DNA of 64,000 nt from Paractinoplanes durhamensis (GTDB lineage Bacteria; Actinomycetota; Actinomycetes; Mycobacteriales; Micromonosporaceae). Position numbers and translations under genes: made by a program. This document shows positions 34,000-43,310 of the stretch, piece by piece. The notes under the pieces were generated by a model that saw only the letters and a program-made list of their open reading frames with translations, was not told the origin of the DNA and did not search any database. Each line of letters begins with the position of its first letter. The stretch's first letter is position 1. The stretch covers positions 124,001-188,000 of the forward strand of contig NZ_BOML01000050.1 of the NCBI RefSeq assembly GCF_016862175.1. The letters run 5' to 3'.

Positions 34000-35001
34000 C
34001 TACGTGCCGAGCAGCCGCAGGGGTGCGAACAACAGGACCGCGAAAGCCGCCGCCGCCAGCACGATCCGGTATCGGCGCAGACCCCGCCACCAGGGCAGCG
34101 CCCACAGCCCCAGCCACAGGGCCAGGAAGACGACGGTGTGCTCGCCCGCCATCCGCAGCACCGCTTCCTCGCACCCGTTCTCGGCCTCGACGCCGAGGCA
34201 GATCCGCGGGTAGCCGGCGGACAGCGCGCTGACGAAGAACGTGAGCACCCCGGCCAGCATCGGCGCGAGGACCAGCGTGAAGATCGGCGTCCCCAGCCAC
34301 CAGCCGAAGTCCGGCCGCCGATCGAACCCGACGATGACCGGCTCGGTCTCGAAATCGTCCTCGTCGAGGTCGTCGACCCCGGCCTCCGGCACATCCGGGT
34401 AGGCACCGGCATAGGGATAGTCCGCATCGACCGGAAAATCGGCGAGCCCGTCCGCACGGCCGGTGGTCGGTGCGTGCGCGAAGACCGCCCCGCTCAGCAC
34501 CAGAGCCCGCCGTTCCTCCTCGACAAGAACCGCCACCGGCTCCGCTCCCGCAGAGCCGAGACCATCCTCGTCATCCGCGGCTGCTTCGGCGCCGGCGGCC
34601 GCGGCTGCGGGATGCACCGCTGCGGCCTCCGCGTCCTCGCCGGCATCCGCTTCGGCGTCATCACCTGCGGGTGCGGCGTCCGCCGCTGCGGCCGCGGCGG
34701 GATCGGCGGCGGCCTCCGCGGAGGCGTCATCCGCAACGTCCGTTTCCGTGCGCTCCTCTTCGGGCTTCGCGATTGCCCTTTCGGCCTCGGCGGCCGGCGG
34801 TTCGGGATCGCTGCCCGTCGCGGGGTCGACCGGCGGGGTCGCGGTCTCAGCGGAGTCGGCCGCCGCGGCCGACTCGGGTTCCGCCGTCGGCGATGCGGGC
34901 GCAGGCTCGGAAATCGGGGCTGGGGACGGGATCGCCGAAAGGGCGGAATCCGGGTCGTTCGTGGATTCCGCGCCGTTGTCTGTGATCTTGTCCGCGGTCA
35001 T
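34000..35001 (-). CDS. Acidic membrane protein with disordered N-terminus
   Basis: 333 residues. About 1-215 is Ala/Glu/Asp/Pro-rich and probably disordered. Three hydrophobic segments follow (TPIFTLVLAPMLAGVLTFFV, VVFLALWLGLWALPWW, IVLAAAAFAVLLFAPL), with CLGVEAENGCEEA in the loop between the first two. Unknown function. It is the closest upstream gene to the VOC protein, 27 bases away on the same strand. Confidence 0.8.
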   Translation of the reverse strand: MTADKITDNGAESTNDPDSALSAIPSPAPISEPAPASPTAEPESAAAADSAETATPPVDPATGSDPEPPAAEAERAIAKPEEERTETDVADDASAEAAADPAAAAAADAAPAGDDAEADAGEDAEAAAVHPAAAAAGAEAAADDEDGLGSAGAEPVAVLVEEERRALVLSGAVFAHAPTTGRADGLADFPVDADYPYAGAYPDVPEAGVDDLDEDDFETEPVIVGFDRRPDFGWWLGTPIFTLVLAPMLAGVLTFFVSALSAGYPRICLGVEAENGCEEAVLRMAGEHTVVFLALWLGLWALPWWRGLRRYRIVLAAAAFAVLLFAPLRLLGT

Positions 35002-35019
35002 GAGCGAGCACCCTAGTCG

Positions 35020-35142
35020 TCACACAACCGTGTCCGCAGCCCTCCATCGGTAGCGGGACAGGGCGGCCGGCGACGGCGCGTCCACGATGCCGCCCGCGCC
35101 GATCATCGCGCTGATCTCGGCGTCGGTGAAGGCGCGCCGGCC
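35020..35142 (-). pseudogene. Possible C-terminal remnant of a Nudix hydrolase
   Basis: The frame reads RRAFTDAEISAMIGAGGIVDAPSPAALSRY before a stop. It recalls the C-terminal helix of actinobacterial ADP-ribose-pyrophosphatase-type Nudix enzymes (FT.AE...I.AG.I.DA...AAL). There is no Nudix box upstream and no suitable start. Tentative, by eye only. Confidence 0.3.
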
Positions 35143-35173
35143 ATGTCCCGTTCGTTCTCCGGAGATCGTCACA

Positions 35174-35938
35174 TCAGCGCGCGACCAGGGCGATCACGTC
35201 CTGGCGGCGCTGGTCGAGGTACCAGGTGCCGGTGGTCGACAGGTCGATGGTGTGGCGCAGCAGGCCGGGGCGGCCGGGTGGCAGTTCGGCCAGCACCTCG
35301 CCGCGCGGCGAGACGAGCATCGTCGGGCAGTGCTGGCCGGGGTGGGCGATGTTGGCGGCGGCCAGGAAGCGCTGGTTCTCGGCGGCCCGGCTGATCAGGT
35401 GGCTGCGCCACACCCCGGCCGGTTCGCGGGTGTTGGCCGCGTTGGTCAGGTAGGCGAAGAGCTGCGCGCCGTTCGCGGCCAGGTGCTGCCATTGCTCCGG
35501 GAAGCGGATCTCCCGGCACAGCTGGACCCCGACGGTGGCGCCGCCGGCCCGGAACACCGGCAGTTCGTCGCCGGCGACCAGCACACCGCGCTCGTTCATC
35601 GCGAGGTTGATCTTCCGGTAGACCTGCCGCTCGCCGGACGGGGTCAGGTGGATCGCGGCGTTGGCCCAGCCGTCACCGACCGGCAGCAGCGATCCGCAGA
35701 AGACGTCCACCCGGTGCCGGACGGCCAGGTCCGCCACCTGCTCGACGGCCGCGTGGATCCCGGCGGCGTCGAGCGTGGCCAGCGGGGTCAGGTCCTCGCC
35801 GTAGCCGGAGAGCATGCCCTCGGGCAGCACCACCACGTCGTCCGGGCGAGCCGAACCGAGCACCGACCGGACGGTGGCGAGGTTGGCGTCGATGTCCCAG
35901 ACGACCGGGACCTGGGCTATCACTACCGAGGTATTCAT
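35174..35938 (-). CDS. Carbon-nitrogen hydrolase (nitrilase superfamily)
   Basis: 254 residues. The Glu-Lys-Cys triad is visible in VVLPEGMLSG, VYRKINL and VGVQLCREIRFPE. These enzymes cleave amides or nitriles; the substrate is unknown. The ATG at 35938 overlaps the HAD gene stop by one base (TGATG), so it is co-translated with it. Confidence 0.9.
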   Translation of the reverse strand: MNTSVVIAQVPVVWDIDANLATVRSVLGSARPDDVVVLPEGMLSGYGEDLTPLATLDAAGIHAAVEQVADLAVRHRVDVFCGSLLPVGDGWANAAIHLTPSGERQVYRKINLAMNERGVLVAGDELPVFRAGGATVGVQLCREIRFPEQWQHLAANGAQLFAYLTNAANTREPAGVWRSHLISRAAENQRFLAAANIAHPGQHCPTMLVSPRGEVLAELPPGRPGLLRHTIDLSTTGTWYLDQRRQDVIALVAR

Positions 35939-36591
35939 CAAGATCGGATGGTATCCAGCCAGACCGACAGCGGCGGCAGCACGGCCCGCAGGTCGGTGGC
36001 GTCGACCGTCGTATGAGCGGCGGCGCGGGCGGCCGGAGTGGCGTTGAGCGCGATGGCATAGCCGACCGCGCCGAACAGCGGCACGTCCGAGCGTCCGTCG
36101 CCGACCGCCGCGCAGTGGGCCGGGTCGAGGCCGAGCTCGGCGGCGGCCGCCAGCGCGAAGTCACGTTTGGACAGCTCGTCGAAGTGTTCGGCGACCGCGC
36201 CGGTATAGCGGCCGTCGATCACCTCCAGGCGCGGGCCGGACGCCCGGTCGAAGGCGAACCGGCGGCACAGTTCGGTGCCGACGACGTCCCAGGCCAGGGT
36301 GGCCAGCACCGGCACCAGGTCGCGCGACCGGCACCACCGGACCGTCTCGGCAATGCCGTCCAGCAGGGGCAGCGACTCCAGGAAGCCGTACGCCTCGGCC
36401 GGGGTCCGGCGCGCCCAGCCGCGGGCGTCCATCGTGGCGGCGTCGTTGCCGCTGAGGGTGCCGGCGCCGTAGGCGTCCTCGATCTCCCGGTTGAGATCCC
36501 CGTGCCCGAGGAGGGCGGCCAGATGGGCGCTGCTGCTGGTGCGCGGCACGAGGGTGCCGTCGACGTCGAAGAAGACCGCGCCGCGGATCAT
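35938..36591 (-). CDS. HAD-superfamily hydrolase (SerB/HAD-IB type)
   Basis: 217 residues. Motif I FFDVDGTLV carries the nucleophile Asp; LATLAWDVVG, SKRDFAL and AVGDGRSDVPLF are motifs II-IV. Probably a small-molecule phosphatase. It overlaps the MBL gene upstream by ATGA and the nitrilase gene downstream by one base. Confidence 0.9.
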   Translation of the reverse strand: MIRGAVFFDVDGTLVPRTSSSAHLAALLGHGDLNREIEDAYGAGTLSGNDAATMDARGWARRTPAEAYGFLESLPLLDGIAETVRWCRSRDLVPVLATLAWDVVGTELCRRFAFDRASGPRLEVIDGRYTGAVAEHFDELSKRDFALAAAAELGLDPAHCAAVGDGRSDVPLFGAVGYAIALNATPAARAAAHTTVDATDLRAVLPPLSVWLDTIRS

Positions 36592-37322
36592 GGCATCGTG
36601 GCGGCCAGGTCCTTCAGGGCCTTGGCCGCGCCGGCGGTCAGCGGTTCGCCGTGGCCGGGAAGGATCGCCTTGATGTCGAGGCCGGCCAGCTTGCGGACCG
36701 AGGCGGCCGCCTTGCTCTCGTCGGTCGTGTACTGCGGGTCGGAGCCCTGCAGGCCGCCGGTCGTGCGCAGCGCGTCGCCGGCCACCAGGATGCCGGTCGT
36801 CGGCTCGAAGACCGAGATGTGGCCGAGGGTGTGCCCGGGGGTCTCGACGATCCGCAGGCCGAAGACCTCGTCCCCCTCGACCAGCGGTTTCAGCGGCTTC
36901 TCCGAGATGATCGACGACAGGTCGCCGCTGCCGGCGTAGATCGCGGCGTTCACCTTCGGCGCGACGTCGGTCAGGCCGCCGATGTGGTCGTCGTGCAGGT
37001 GGGTGAGGATCACGTGCTTGACCGCGGACCAGCCCGCCCCGGCCGCTTTCAGGCCGGCCTCGATGGCGTTGCCGGAGCCGGGCGTGCCCAGGTCCACGAT
37101 GGCCACCTCGCCGCCGCGCACGAGCAGGTAGGCCGACACGTACGACATGTTGACCCGTCGCCAGTCACCGGCCACCGCACCACTGGCGGCGGGAACAGGT
37201 GTCTCCTCCGCGGAAGAGGCCGGCGGAGACGAGGAAGGCGAGGAGGAGCAACCGGTCAGGACCGTGATGCCGAGGACGCCGGCACCGCCGGTGAACAGGA
37301 GTCGCCGCGAAATCCGTCGCAT
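36588..37322 (-). CDS. Metallo-beta-lactamase-fold hydrolase, exported lipoprotein
   Basis: 244 residues. The N-terminus RRISRRLLFTGGAG...VLTGCSS combines a twin-arginine-like stretch with a lipobox. Metal motifs: LTHLHDDHIGG, ETPGHTLGH, VAGDAL and LPGHGEP. An extracellular, membrane-tethered hydrolase of unknown substrate is likely. It is the first gene of a three-gene operon with HAD and nitrilase; its product would act outside while the others act inside. Confidence 0.88.
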   Translation of the reverse strand: MRRISRRLLFTGGAGVLGITVLTGCSSSPSSSPPASSAEETPVPAASGAVAGDWRRVNMSYVSAYLLVRGGEVAIVDLGTPGSGNAIEAGLKAAGAGWSAVKHVILTHLHDDHIGGLTDVAPKVNAAIYAGSGDLSSIISEKPLKPLVEGDEVFGLRIVETPGHTLGHISVFEPTTGILVAGDALRTTGGLQGSDPQYTTDESKAAASVRKLAGLDIKAILPGHGEPLTAGAAKALKDLAATMP

Positions 37323-37372
37323 GCCCGCCGATTATCGTCGCCCGGCCCGGCCGACGCTGCCCGCGACGGCAA

Positions 37373-38974
37373 TCAGGCGGTACTGCGGTGATACCGGGAC
37401 AGGTCGCCGAGGATCTGATTCAGGGTGTCGCGGGACGCGAGGGCATCCGGCGGCGAGACCGACTCGGCGTGCAGCCGGGTGAGGCGGTCGCGGCGGGCCT
37501 CGAGGAGGAACGGCACGTGGTCGGCCACGTACTGCCGGACCGCGCCGACCCGGCGGCGCAGTTCGCCGTCGAAGCTCGCGGTCGCCTGGGCCAGCGCCGC
37601 TTCGAGCCAGGTGGCGAACCTGCTCCGGTCGTCGCCGATCAGCCACCAGCCGGCGCAGGCGGTCGCCGCGATGCCGGCCGACACCGCGCCCGCGCCGGTC
37701 AGCACCGACACGACCAGCGCCGATCCGGTGATCAGCCCGGTGACGGCGGGCAGCAGGTCGAGGGCGCGCGGGCGGGACGCGTCGGCGGCGCTCAGCCGCA
37801 GCTCGGTCTCGGCCCCCGGCGGCAGCAGGACGTCGTCGCGCAGCCCGTCGCGCAGCGTGTCGAGGATGCGGTCCTGGGCGTGGTCGAGCGCGTCCACCCC
37901 GGCCGCGGTCAGCGCGGCGATCACCTGCGGCGGCGTGAGGTCGGCGGCGAGGAGCGCGTCGGCCGAGGCGGTGTAGCGCAGCGCGGCGGCGCGCCGGGCC
38001 TCCTCGAAGCGGGCGCCGAGCAGGCCGCCGGCGTCGAGCAGGGTGGTGAGGGTGGCGATCTCGGCGTCGATCCGGGCCGGCGGGCCGGTCACCTGGTCGA
38101 CGTGCAGGAGCAGCTCACGGGCCACGGCCGAGGTGATCCGGGCCTGGTTGGCGGTGCGCCGCCGGGCGGCGCCGGCACCCGCGTCGTAGAGCAGGCGGTC
38201 GGTGAGCGGGCGCAGGCCGGCCGACTCGGTGAGCCGGATCGCGGCCGTGTGCGGGGTGCCGGGCCGGCCGGCGCGTTCGGCCAGGTGGGCCGAGACGGCG
38301 TGGACGGCGATCCGGGCCAGCTCGGGCCGGTCACCGATCCGGCGGCGGGTCTCGGCGGCGGCGGGACCGTGCGCCGGGGTCTCGCACTTGTTCATCGCGA
38401 TCGCCACGGTGTGCACCCGGTGCGCGGCCTCGACCAGGAAGTCCACCTCGGCGAACGGGATCGGCTCGGTGACGTCGCAGACGAACAGCAGCGCGTCGGC
38501 CTGGCGCAGCGCGGCGAGGGTGGTCCGGGTGGGTGCGCCGGGCGTGTCGACCACCACCATCTCGCGCAGGACCGGCACGTCCAGCCGCACCTCGGCGCCG
38601 ACGATCGGGGCGGTGATCGCGCCGAGCGGCACATAGGCCGGTAGCTCCCGCAGGTCGGCGGCCAGCCGGTGCGGGGTGCCGGGATCGCCGGGGTCGGCCA
38701 GCAGGACGGTGGCCGAGTCGGCCGCGCCGTAGCGGAACTCGATCCAGCAGCCGGTCGACGCCGGGCTGATCCCGGGCCGGCCGAGCAGGCTGTTGATCAG
38801 GCTGGACTTCCCGGCCCCGGGCTTGCCGGCGACCACGATCCTGGTCCGCCGCATGGTGTCCCGGGCACCGATCGGGCCGGGCAGCTGCCCGGCGAGATCA
38901 TCGCGGCCGAGCGCGATAGCCTCTGCGCGCACGACGGCGATCAGCTCGGCGAGGCCGGCGCCGGGATCGGACAC
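37373..38974 (-). CDS. Dynamin-like GTPase
   Basis: 533 residues. P-loop GKPGAGKSS at 50-58, G3 motif VVDTPGAP and G4 NKCE (a variant of NKxD). The helical second half contains a hydrophobic hairpin near 430-470 (LLPAVTGLITGSALVVSV, GIAATACAGWWL) that could insert in the membrane, as in bacterial dynamin-like proteins. The GTG at 38974 is chosen because GGAGGTGA lies just upstream. Roles reported for such proteins include membrane repair, sporulation and phage resistance. Confidence 0.8.
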   Translation of the reverse strand: MSDPGAGLAELIAVVRAEAIALGRDDLAGQLPGPIGARDTMRRTRIVVAGKPGAGKSSLINSLLGRPGISPASTGCWIEFRYGAADSATVLLADPGDPGTPHRLAADLRELPAYVPLGAITAPIVGAEVRLDVPVLREMVVVDTPGAPTRTTLAALRQADALLFVCDVTEPIPFAEVDFLVEAAHRVHTVAIAMNKCETPAHGPAAAETRRRIGDRPELARIAVHAVSAHLAERAGRPGTPHTAAIRLTESAGLRPLTDRLLYDAGAGAARRRTANQARITSAVARELLLHVDQVTGPPARIDAEIATLTTLLDAGGLLGARFEEARRAAALRYTASADALLAADLTPPQVIAALTAAGVDALDHAQDRILDTLRDGLRDDVLLPPGAETELRLSAADASRPRALDLLPAVTGLITGSALVVSVLTGAGAVSAGIAATACAGWWLIGDDRSRFATWLEAALAQATASFDGELRRRVGAVRQYVADHVPFLLEARRDRLTRLHAESVSPPDALASRDTLNQILGDLSRYHRSTA

Positions 38975-39229
38975 GTGGTCACCTCCACCCTCCGCCGTAC
39001 CGACACCCGACCACGTACCCGCTGGCCAAAATCGACAAGCTGAAACGAGCTTTTCCAACGTGGAGCGGACACACATCCGCCGGACGGACAGTTCAGTGGT
39101 TGCCAAACGGCAAGAAGCGACGCATTGCCACCGGCCGGGTGTGAGCGCCACCATTACCCACGGGTAGGGAGAAGGGGAGAACGGTGACGGAAACTCTCCG
39201 GTGGCGCCGCGGCATGCCGATGGTCAGGC

Positions 39230-40807
39230 GTGTCTCCCCCCGATGATGCGGCCGGCTCCGCGGAGCTGGACCGCCTCGAGGACTGGACCGGCCTCGACCC
39301 GCGTGGCCGGGCCGCCCGGGCGGCCGAGGTCGAGCTGGCCGCGGCCCGCGCCGGGGACACGGCGACCGAGATGCGGGCCCGGCTGATCCAGGCCGACGTG
39401 GCCGAGCGGGGCGGCGACCTCAAGCAGGCCGTGGCGATCATGTGGCAGGTCAACGAGTGGGCCCACCAGTACGGGCACCGCTATCTGATCGCCCGCAGCC
39501 ATCTGCTGCTCGGGCGTACCTACCGCAACATGGGTGACGTGGCCGCGCTGCTCGAGCACGTGGTCACCGCCGTCGAGCACCTGGACGCCTCGGTGCCGCC
39601 GCGCCGCCGCCTGCCCTACATCGTGAAGTACGCGGACGCGCTCACCGAGACCGGCTCGATCGAGGCTGCCCGGGAACGCTACCGGCAGGCCGTCGAGCTG
39701 GCCCGGTACAGCACCGACGTCCGCGACGAGATCCTGGTCCTCAACAACCACGCGTACGCCGAATATCTCTCCGATGAACCGGAGCGCGCCTGGGCGCTGA
39801 TCGAGCGGATGCGCGCGGCCGCCGCCGCCCGTGACCACCGGCTCGACCCGAACGACCTGGACACCGTGGCGAGCGTGCAGATCGCGCTCGGCCGGTACGC
39901 CGAGGCGGAACAGACGATTCTCGAGGCGATCACCGCGTACCCGGAAGGTCACCAGGAGGCGGACGCCCTGCCGGAGTTCCTCCTCACCCTCGCGGTGACG
40001 CGGCGCCTGCAGGGCGCCGCGGAGGCCGCGCGCGACACCCTGGCCGAGTGTCGTTCGCTGTGCGCGGCGCACGGGCACGGCGAGATCCTGGTGCGGGTGC
40101 TGCAGGAGCAGGCCGAGTGGTATGCGCAGGCCGGTGACTACCAGCGGGCGTACGAGGAGTACAAGCGCTTCCATGCGGCCGAGAAGCGGGTGCTCGACGA
40201 GCAGCGGGAGGCGCAGGCGCGTACCCGTCAAGCTCTGTTCGAAGTCAATGAGGCGCGGGAGGAGGCGGAGCGGTTCCGGGAGCAGGCCCGCCGTGATCCG
40301 CTGACCGGGCTGCGCAACCGCCGCTACGTCGACGAGCTGCTGCCCGCGCTGATCGGCCGGGCCCAGGCCAACGGCACCCCGATGTGGGCGGCGGTGCTCG
40401 ACCTCGACCACTTCAAGCAGGTCAACGACCTCTGCTCGCACGAGATCGGCGACCAGGTCCTGGTGATGGTGGCGGCGTTGCTGGCCGACACGGCGGCCGG
40501 GCTCGGCGAGGAGTCGGCGATGGCGGCCCGTCTCGGCGGCGAGGAGTTCCTGCTGGTCTTCGGCGGGTACGGGCACGCCGAGGCGCTGGCCGTGCTGGAG
40601 CGGCTGCGCCGCCGGGTCGCCGCTCATCCGTGGCGGCAGGCGACCGGCGACGTACCGGTGACGATCAGCATCGGCGCGGCCTCGGTGCTGGCGGACAGCA
40701 CCCATCCGACGCTGCTGGCCCGGGCCGACGCCCAGCTGTACGAGGCGAAGCGGGCCGGCCGCAACCGGGTGCGGACCGCCGGTCAGCCGGCCGGCGCGAT
40801 CCGGTAG
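39230..40807 (+). CDS. TPR-GGDEF diguanylate cyclase
   Basis: 525 residues. TPR-like helical repeats occupy about 1-330, a short coiled coil (QARTRQALFEVNEAREEAERFREQAR) follows and the GGDEF domain ends the protein (RDPLTGLRNRRYVDELL, DLDHFKQVND, LGGEEFLLVFGG). GGEEF is compatible with cyclase activity, making c-di-GMP. There is no membrane segment, so the input is cytoplasmic, probably a protein bound by the TPRs. GTG start. Its 3' end overlaps the convergent response-regulator gene by 25 bases. Confidence 0.9.
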   Translation: MSPPDDAAGSAELDRLEDWTGLDPRGRAARAAEVELAAARAGDTATEMRARLIQADVAERGGDLKQAVAIMWQVNEWAHQYGHRYLIARSHLLLGRTYRNMGDVAALLEHVVTAVEHLDASVPPRRRLPYIVKYADALTETGSIEAARERYRQAVELARYSTDVRDEILVLNNHAYAEYLSDEPERAWALIERMRAAAAARDHRLDPNDLDTVASVQIALGRYAEAEQTILEAITAYPEGHQEADALPEFLLTLAVTRRLQGAAEAARDTLAECRSLCAAHGHGEILVRVLQEQAEWYAQAGDYQRAYEEYKRFHAAEKRVLDEQREAQARTRQALFEVNEAREEAERFREQARRDPLTGLRNRRYVDELLPALIGRAQANGTPMWAAVLDLDHFKQVNDLCSHEIGDQVLVMVAALLADTAAGLGEESAMAARLGGEEFLLVFGGYGHAEALAVLERLRRRVAAHPWRQATGDVPVTISIGAASVLADSTHPTLLARADAQLYEAKRAGRNRVRTAGQPAGAIR

Positions 40808-41451
40808 CCGACGCCCGGCGTGGTGGTGATGACCGGCGGGTCGCCGAGCTTGCGGCGCAGCCGGCCGACGGTGACGGTGACCGTGTTGGTGAACGGGTCG
40901 GCGTTCTCGTCCCAGACCTGTTCGAGCAGGTCCTCGCTGCTCAGGAACGCCGGCGCGGCCCGCATCAGGGCCTCCAGGACGGCGAACTCCTTGACCGACA
41001 GGTGCAGCGCCACCCCGGCGCGGGTGGCGGTGCGGGTGACCGGGTCGAGTTCGAGGCCGGCGGCGCGCAGGGTGCGGCCGCGGGCGGCCGGGCGGCGCCG
41101 GGCCAGCGCCCGGATCCGCAGCACCAGCTCCGGGAAGTGGAACGGCTTGGCCAGGTAGTCGTCGGCGCCCAGGGTCAGGCCGCGGACCCGGTCGTCGGCC
41201 GAGCCGGCCGCGGTCAGCATCAGGACCATGGATCGGTCACCGTCCCGATCGGTGATCATCTGGCAGATGGTGTCGCCGTGCAGGCCGGGCAGGTCACGGT
41301 CGAGGACCACCACGTCGTACGCGTTGACGTCGATCTTCGCCGCGGCGGTGAGGCCGTCGTGGGCCAGGTCGACCGCCATGCCCTGGTCGCGCAGGCCCTC
41401 GGCGACCACCTCGGCGAGGGCGCGGGCGTCCTCCACCACCAGGACCCTCAT
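40783..41451 (-). CDS. OmpR-family response regulator
   Basis: 222 residues. Receiver domain with RVLVVEDARAL, phospho-acceptor Asp in VVVLDRDLPG and Lys in DYLAKPFHF; winged helix LSVKEFAVLEALMR...TVTVTVGRLRRKL. It forms a two-component pair with the kinase encoded just upstream (ATGA overlap), and probably controls the divergent ABC exporter. Confidence 0.93.
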   Translation of the reverse strand: MRVLVVEDARALAEVVAEGLRDQGMAVDLAHDGLTAAAKIDVNAYDVVVLDRDLPGLHGDTICQMITDRDGDRSMVLMLTAAGSADDRVRGLTLGADDYLAKPFHFPELVLRIRALARRRPAARGRTLRAAGLELDPVTRTATRAGVALHLSVKEFAVLEALMRAAPAFLSSEDLLEQVWDENADPFTNTVTVTVGRLRRKLGDPPVITTTPGVGYRIAPAG

Positions 41452-42503
41452 GCCGGCAGCTCCACATCGACGCGCAGGCCGCCGCCGTCGCGGGCGGTCA
41501 ACGCCAAGGAGCCGCCGTGCGCAGTGGCGACCGCGGCGACGATGGACAGGCCGAGCCCGATGCCGGGGCCGGTGCGGTCGGCGCCGAGCCGTTGGAAAGG
41601 CCGCCCCAGCCGCGCGACCTGGTCGGGGTCGAGGACCGGGCCACTCGATTCGACGGTGAGCCGGGCATGGTCACCGGCCGCCGCGACGGTGACCCGCACC
41701 CAGCCGCCCGGCACGTTGTGCTGGACCGCATTGGAGATTACGTTGCCGACCAGGCGGGCGAGAAGGACCTCGTTGCCCCTGACCACCACATTGTCCGATA
41801 GGTCGGCATATACGATGAGAGTGTTTGGCAGTGCCTCGGACGCCAGCGCGGTCAGTGACACTGCTGAGCGATCATCGACCGCACCATGCTGCGCCCGGGC
41901 CAGCACCAGAAGCCCTTCCAGGAGGGTGTCGGCCGAGTCGAGCGACGACCGCACCCGATCCGCCAGCTGCACAGTCGACTCCGGCACCGGCCCCGGCTTG
42001 GCCACTGCCACATCGACCGCAGCCCGAATAGTGGCGAGCGGCGTACGCAGCTCGTGCGACGCATCGGCAACGAACCGCCGCTGCGCCGCGAACGACTCCT
42101 CCAACCGCCCGAGCAACTCGTCGATGGTGTCGGCGAGCGCCTTGACCTCGTCGGCCGGCCCGGCAACGGCCAGGCGTTCATGCAGGTTGTCGGCCGAGAT
42201 CCGCCGGGTAGCCGAGGTCAGCCCGCGCAACGGCCGCAGCACCCGCCCGGCCGCGGCCCGCCCCAGCACCGCCGAGAACACCAGCATGACGACGAGCGCG
42301 ACGACCACCCCGGTGAACAGCTGCCGGGTGTGCGCGGAGTCGGCGTCGGCCAGCTGCCGCTGGAGATCGGCGACCTGCTGACCGGTCGGCACGGCCTGGG
42401 TCGTCCGGCTGGTCCCGAACGCCGCCACGATGGCGAGCAGCCCGAGCCCGGACACCAGGAACATCGCCCCGTACAGGATCGTGAAGCGCAACCGGACACC
42501 CAT
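41448..42503 (-). CDS. Sensor histidine kinase
   Basis: 351 residues. Two transmembrane helices (about 8-30 and 64-85) flank a short outer loop of about 35 residues; then HAMP, HisKA (FVADASHELRTPLATI, phospho-His) and HATPase (N box NVISNAVQHN, GPGIGLGLSI). The small outer loop leaves little room for ligand binding, so it may sense through the adjacent transporter, as BceS-like kinases do. Start ATG 42503. Confidence 0.92.
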   Translation of the reverse strand: MGVRLRFTILYGAMFLVSGLGLLAIVAAFGTSRTTQAVPTGQQVADLQRQLADADSAHTRQLFTGVVVALVVMLVFSAVLGRAAAGRVLRPLRGLTSATRRISADNLHERLAVAGPADEVKALADTIDELLGRLEESFAAQRRFVADASHELRTPLATIRAAVDVAVAKPGPVPESTVQLADRVRSSLDSADTLLEGLLVLARAQHGAVDDRSAVSLTALASEALPNTLIVYADLSDNVVVRGNEVLLARLVGNVISNAVQHNVPGGWVRVTVAAAGDHARLTVESSGPVLDPDQVARLGRPFQRLGADRTGPGIGLGLSIVAAVATAHGGSLALTARDGGGLRVDVELPA

Positions 42504-42524
42504 CCGCCCAGCATGCCCGGCCGC

Positions 42525-42567
42525 GCCTAACAGCGGAATGACGGCCGTCGTAGCGCCCGGGTTAGGC
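42525..42567. promoter_or_regulatory. Divergent control region between kinase and ABC exporter
   Basis: GCCTAAC (42525-42531) and GTTAGGC (42561-42567) are inverted copies 29 bases apart, with the palindrome GACGGCCGTC (42540-42549) between. The whole gap is 87 bases. A response-regulator site is likely here but not proven. Confidence 0.4.
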
Positions 42568-42590
42568 CCGAGTCCGTAGAACTTGCCGGC

Positions 42591-43310
42591 ATGACAGCAA
42601 GCATCGAAGTCAGCGGATTGCACAAGAGGTACGGGTCGTCGGTGGCCCTCGACGGCATGACGTTCACCGCCGCCCCCGGCGTGGTCACCGGTTTCGTCGG
42701 CCCGAACGGCGCCGGCAAGTCCACCACCATGCGGGTCCTCCTCGGCCTCGACGCGGCCGACCGGGGCACCGCGACGGTCGGCGGCCGCCGCTACCGGGAC
42801 CTGCCGAACCCGCTCACCCATCTGGGCGCGCTCATCGACGCCAACGCCCTGCACCCGGCCCGCTCCGGCCGCAACCACCTGCTGTGGCTGGCCCATTCGC
42901 AGGGCATCGACGCGAAACGAGTCGACGAGGTCCTCGACATGACCGGCCTGCGGACGGTCGCCCGGCGCCGCGCGGGCGGCTACTCGCTCGGCATGCGGCA
43001 ACGCCTCGGCATCTCCGCGGCCCTGCTCGGCGACCCGCCCGCGCTGATGCTCGACGAGCCGTTCAACGGCCTCGACCCCGAAGGCATCGTCTGGATGCGC
43101 GACCTGCTGCGCACCCTGGCCGCCGAGGGCCGGGCGGTGCTGGTCTCCAGCCACCTGATGAGCGAGTTGCAGGACATCGCCGGGCATGTCGTCTTCGTCG
43201 GCCGCGGCCGGGCGATCAAGGAGGCGGCCAAGGACGAGCTGACCATCCGCTACGGCTCCCTGGAAGCCGCCTACCTCGAACTCACCCGCGGCGAAGGAGC
43301 CCTGAAATGA
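42591..43310 (+). CDS. ABC transporter ATP-binding protein
   Basis: 239 residues. GPNGAGKST, signature YSLGMRQRLGISAALL and LMLDEPFNGLDPEG are intact; it belongs to the ABC-2 exporter (CcmA/NatA) type. First gene of a rightward operon with two permeases and a TetR regulator. Confidence 0.93.
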   Translation: MTASIEVSGLHKRYGSSVALDGMTFTAAPGVVTGFVGPNGAGKSTTMRVLLGLDAADRGTATVGGRRYRDLPNPLTHLGALIDANALHPARSGRNHLLWLAHSQGIDAKRVDEVLDMTGLRTVARRRAGGYSLGMRQRLGISAALLGDPPALMLDEPFNGLDPEGIVWMRDLLRTLAAEGRAVLVSSHLMSELQDIAGHVVFVGRGRAIKEAAKDELTIRYGSLEAAYLELTRGEGALK

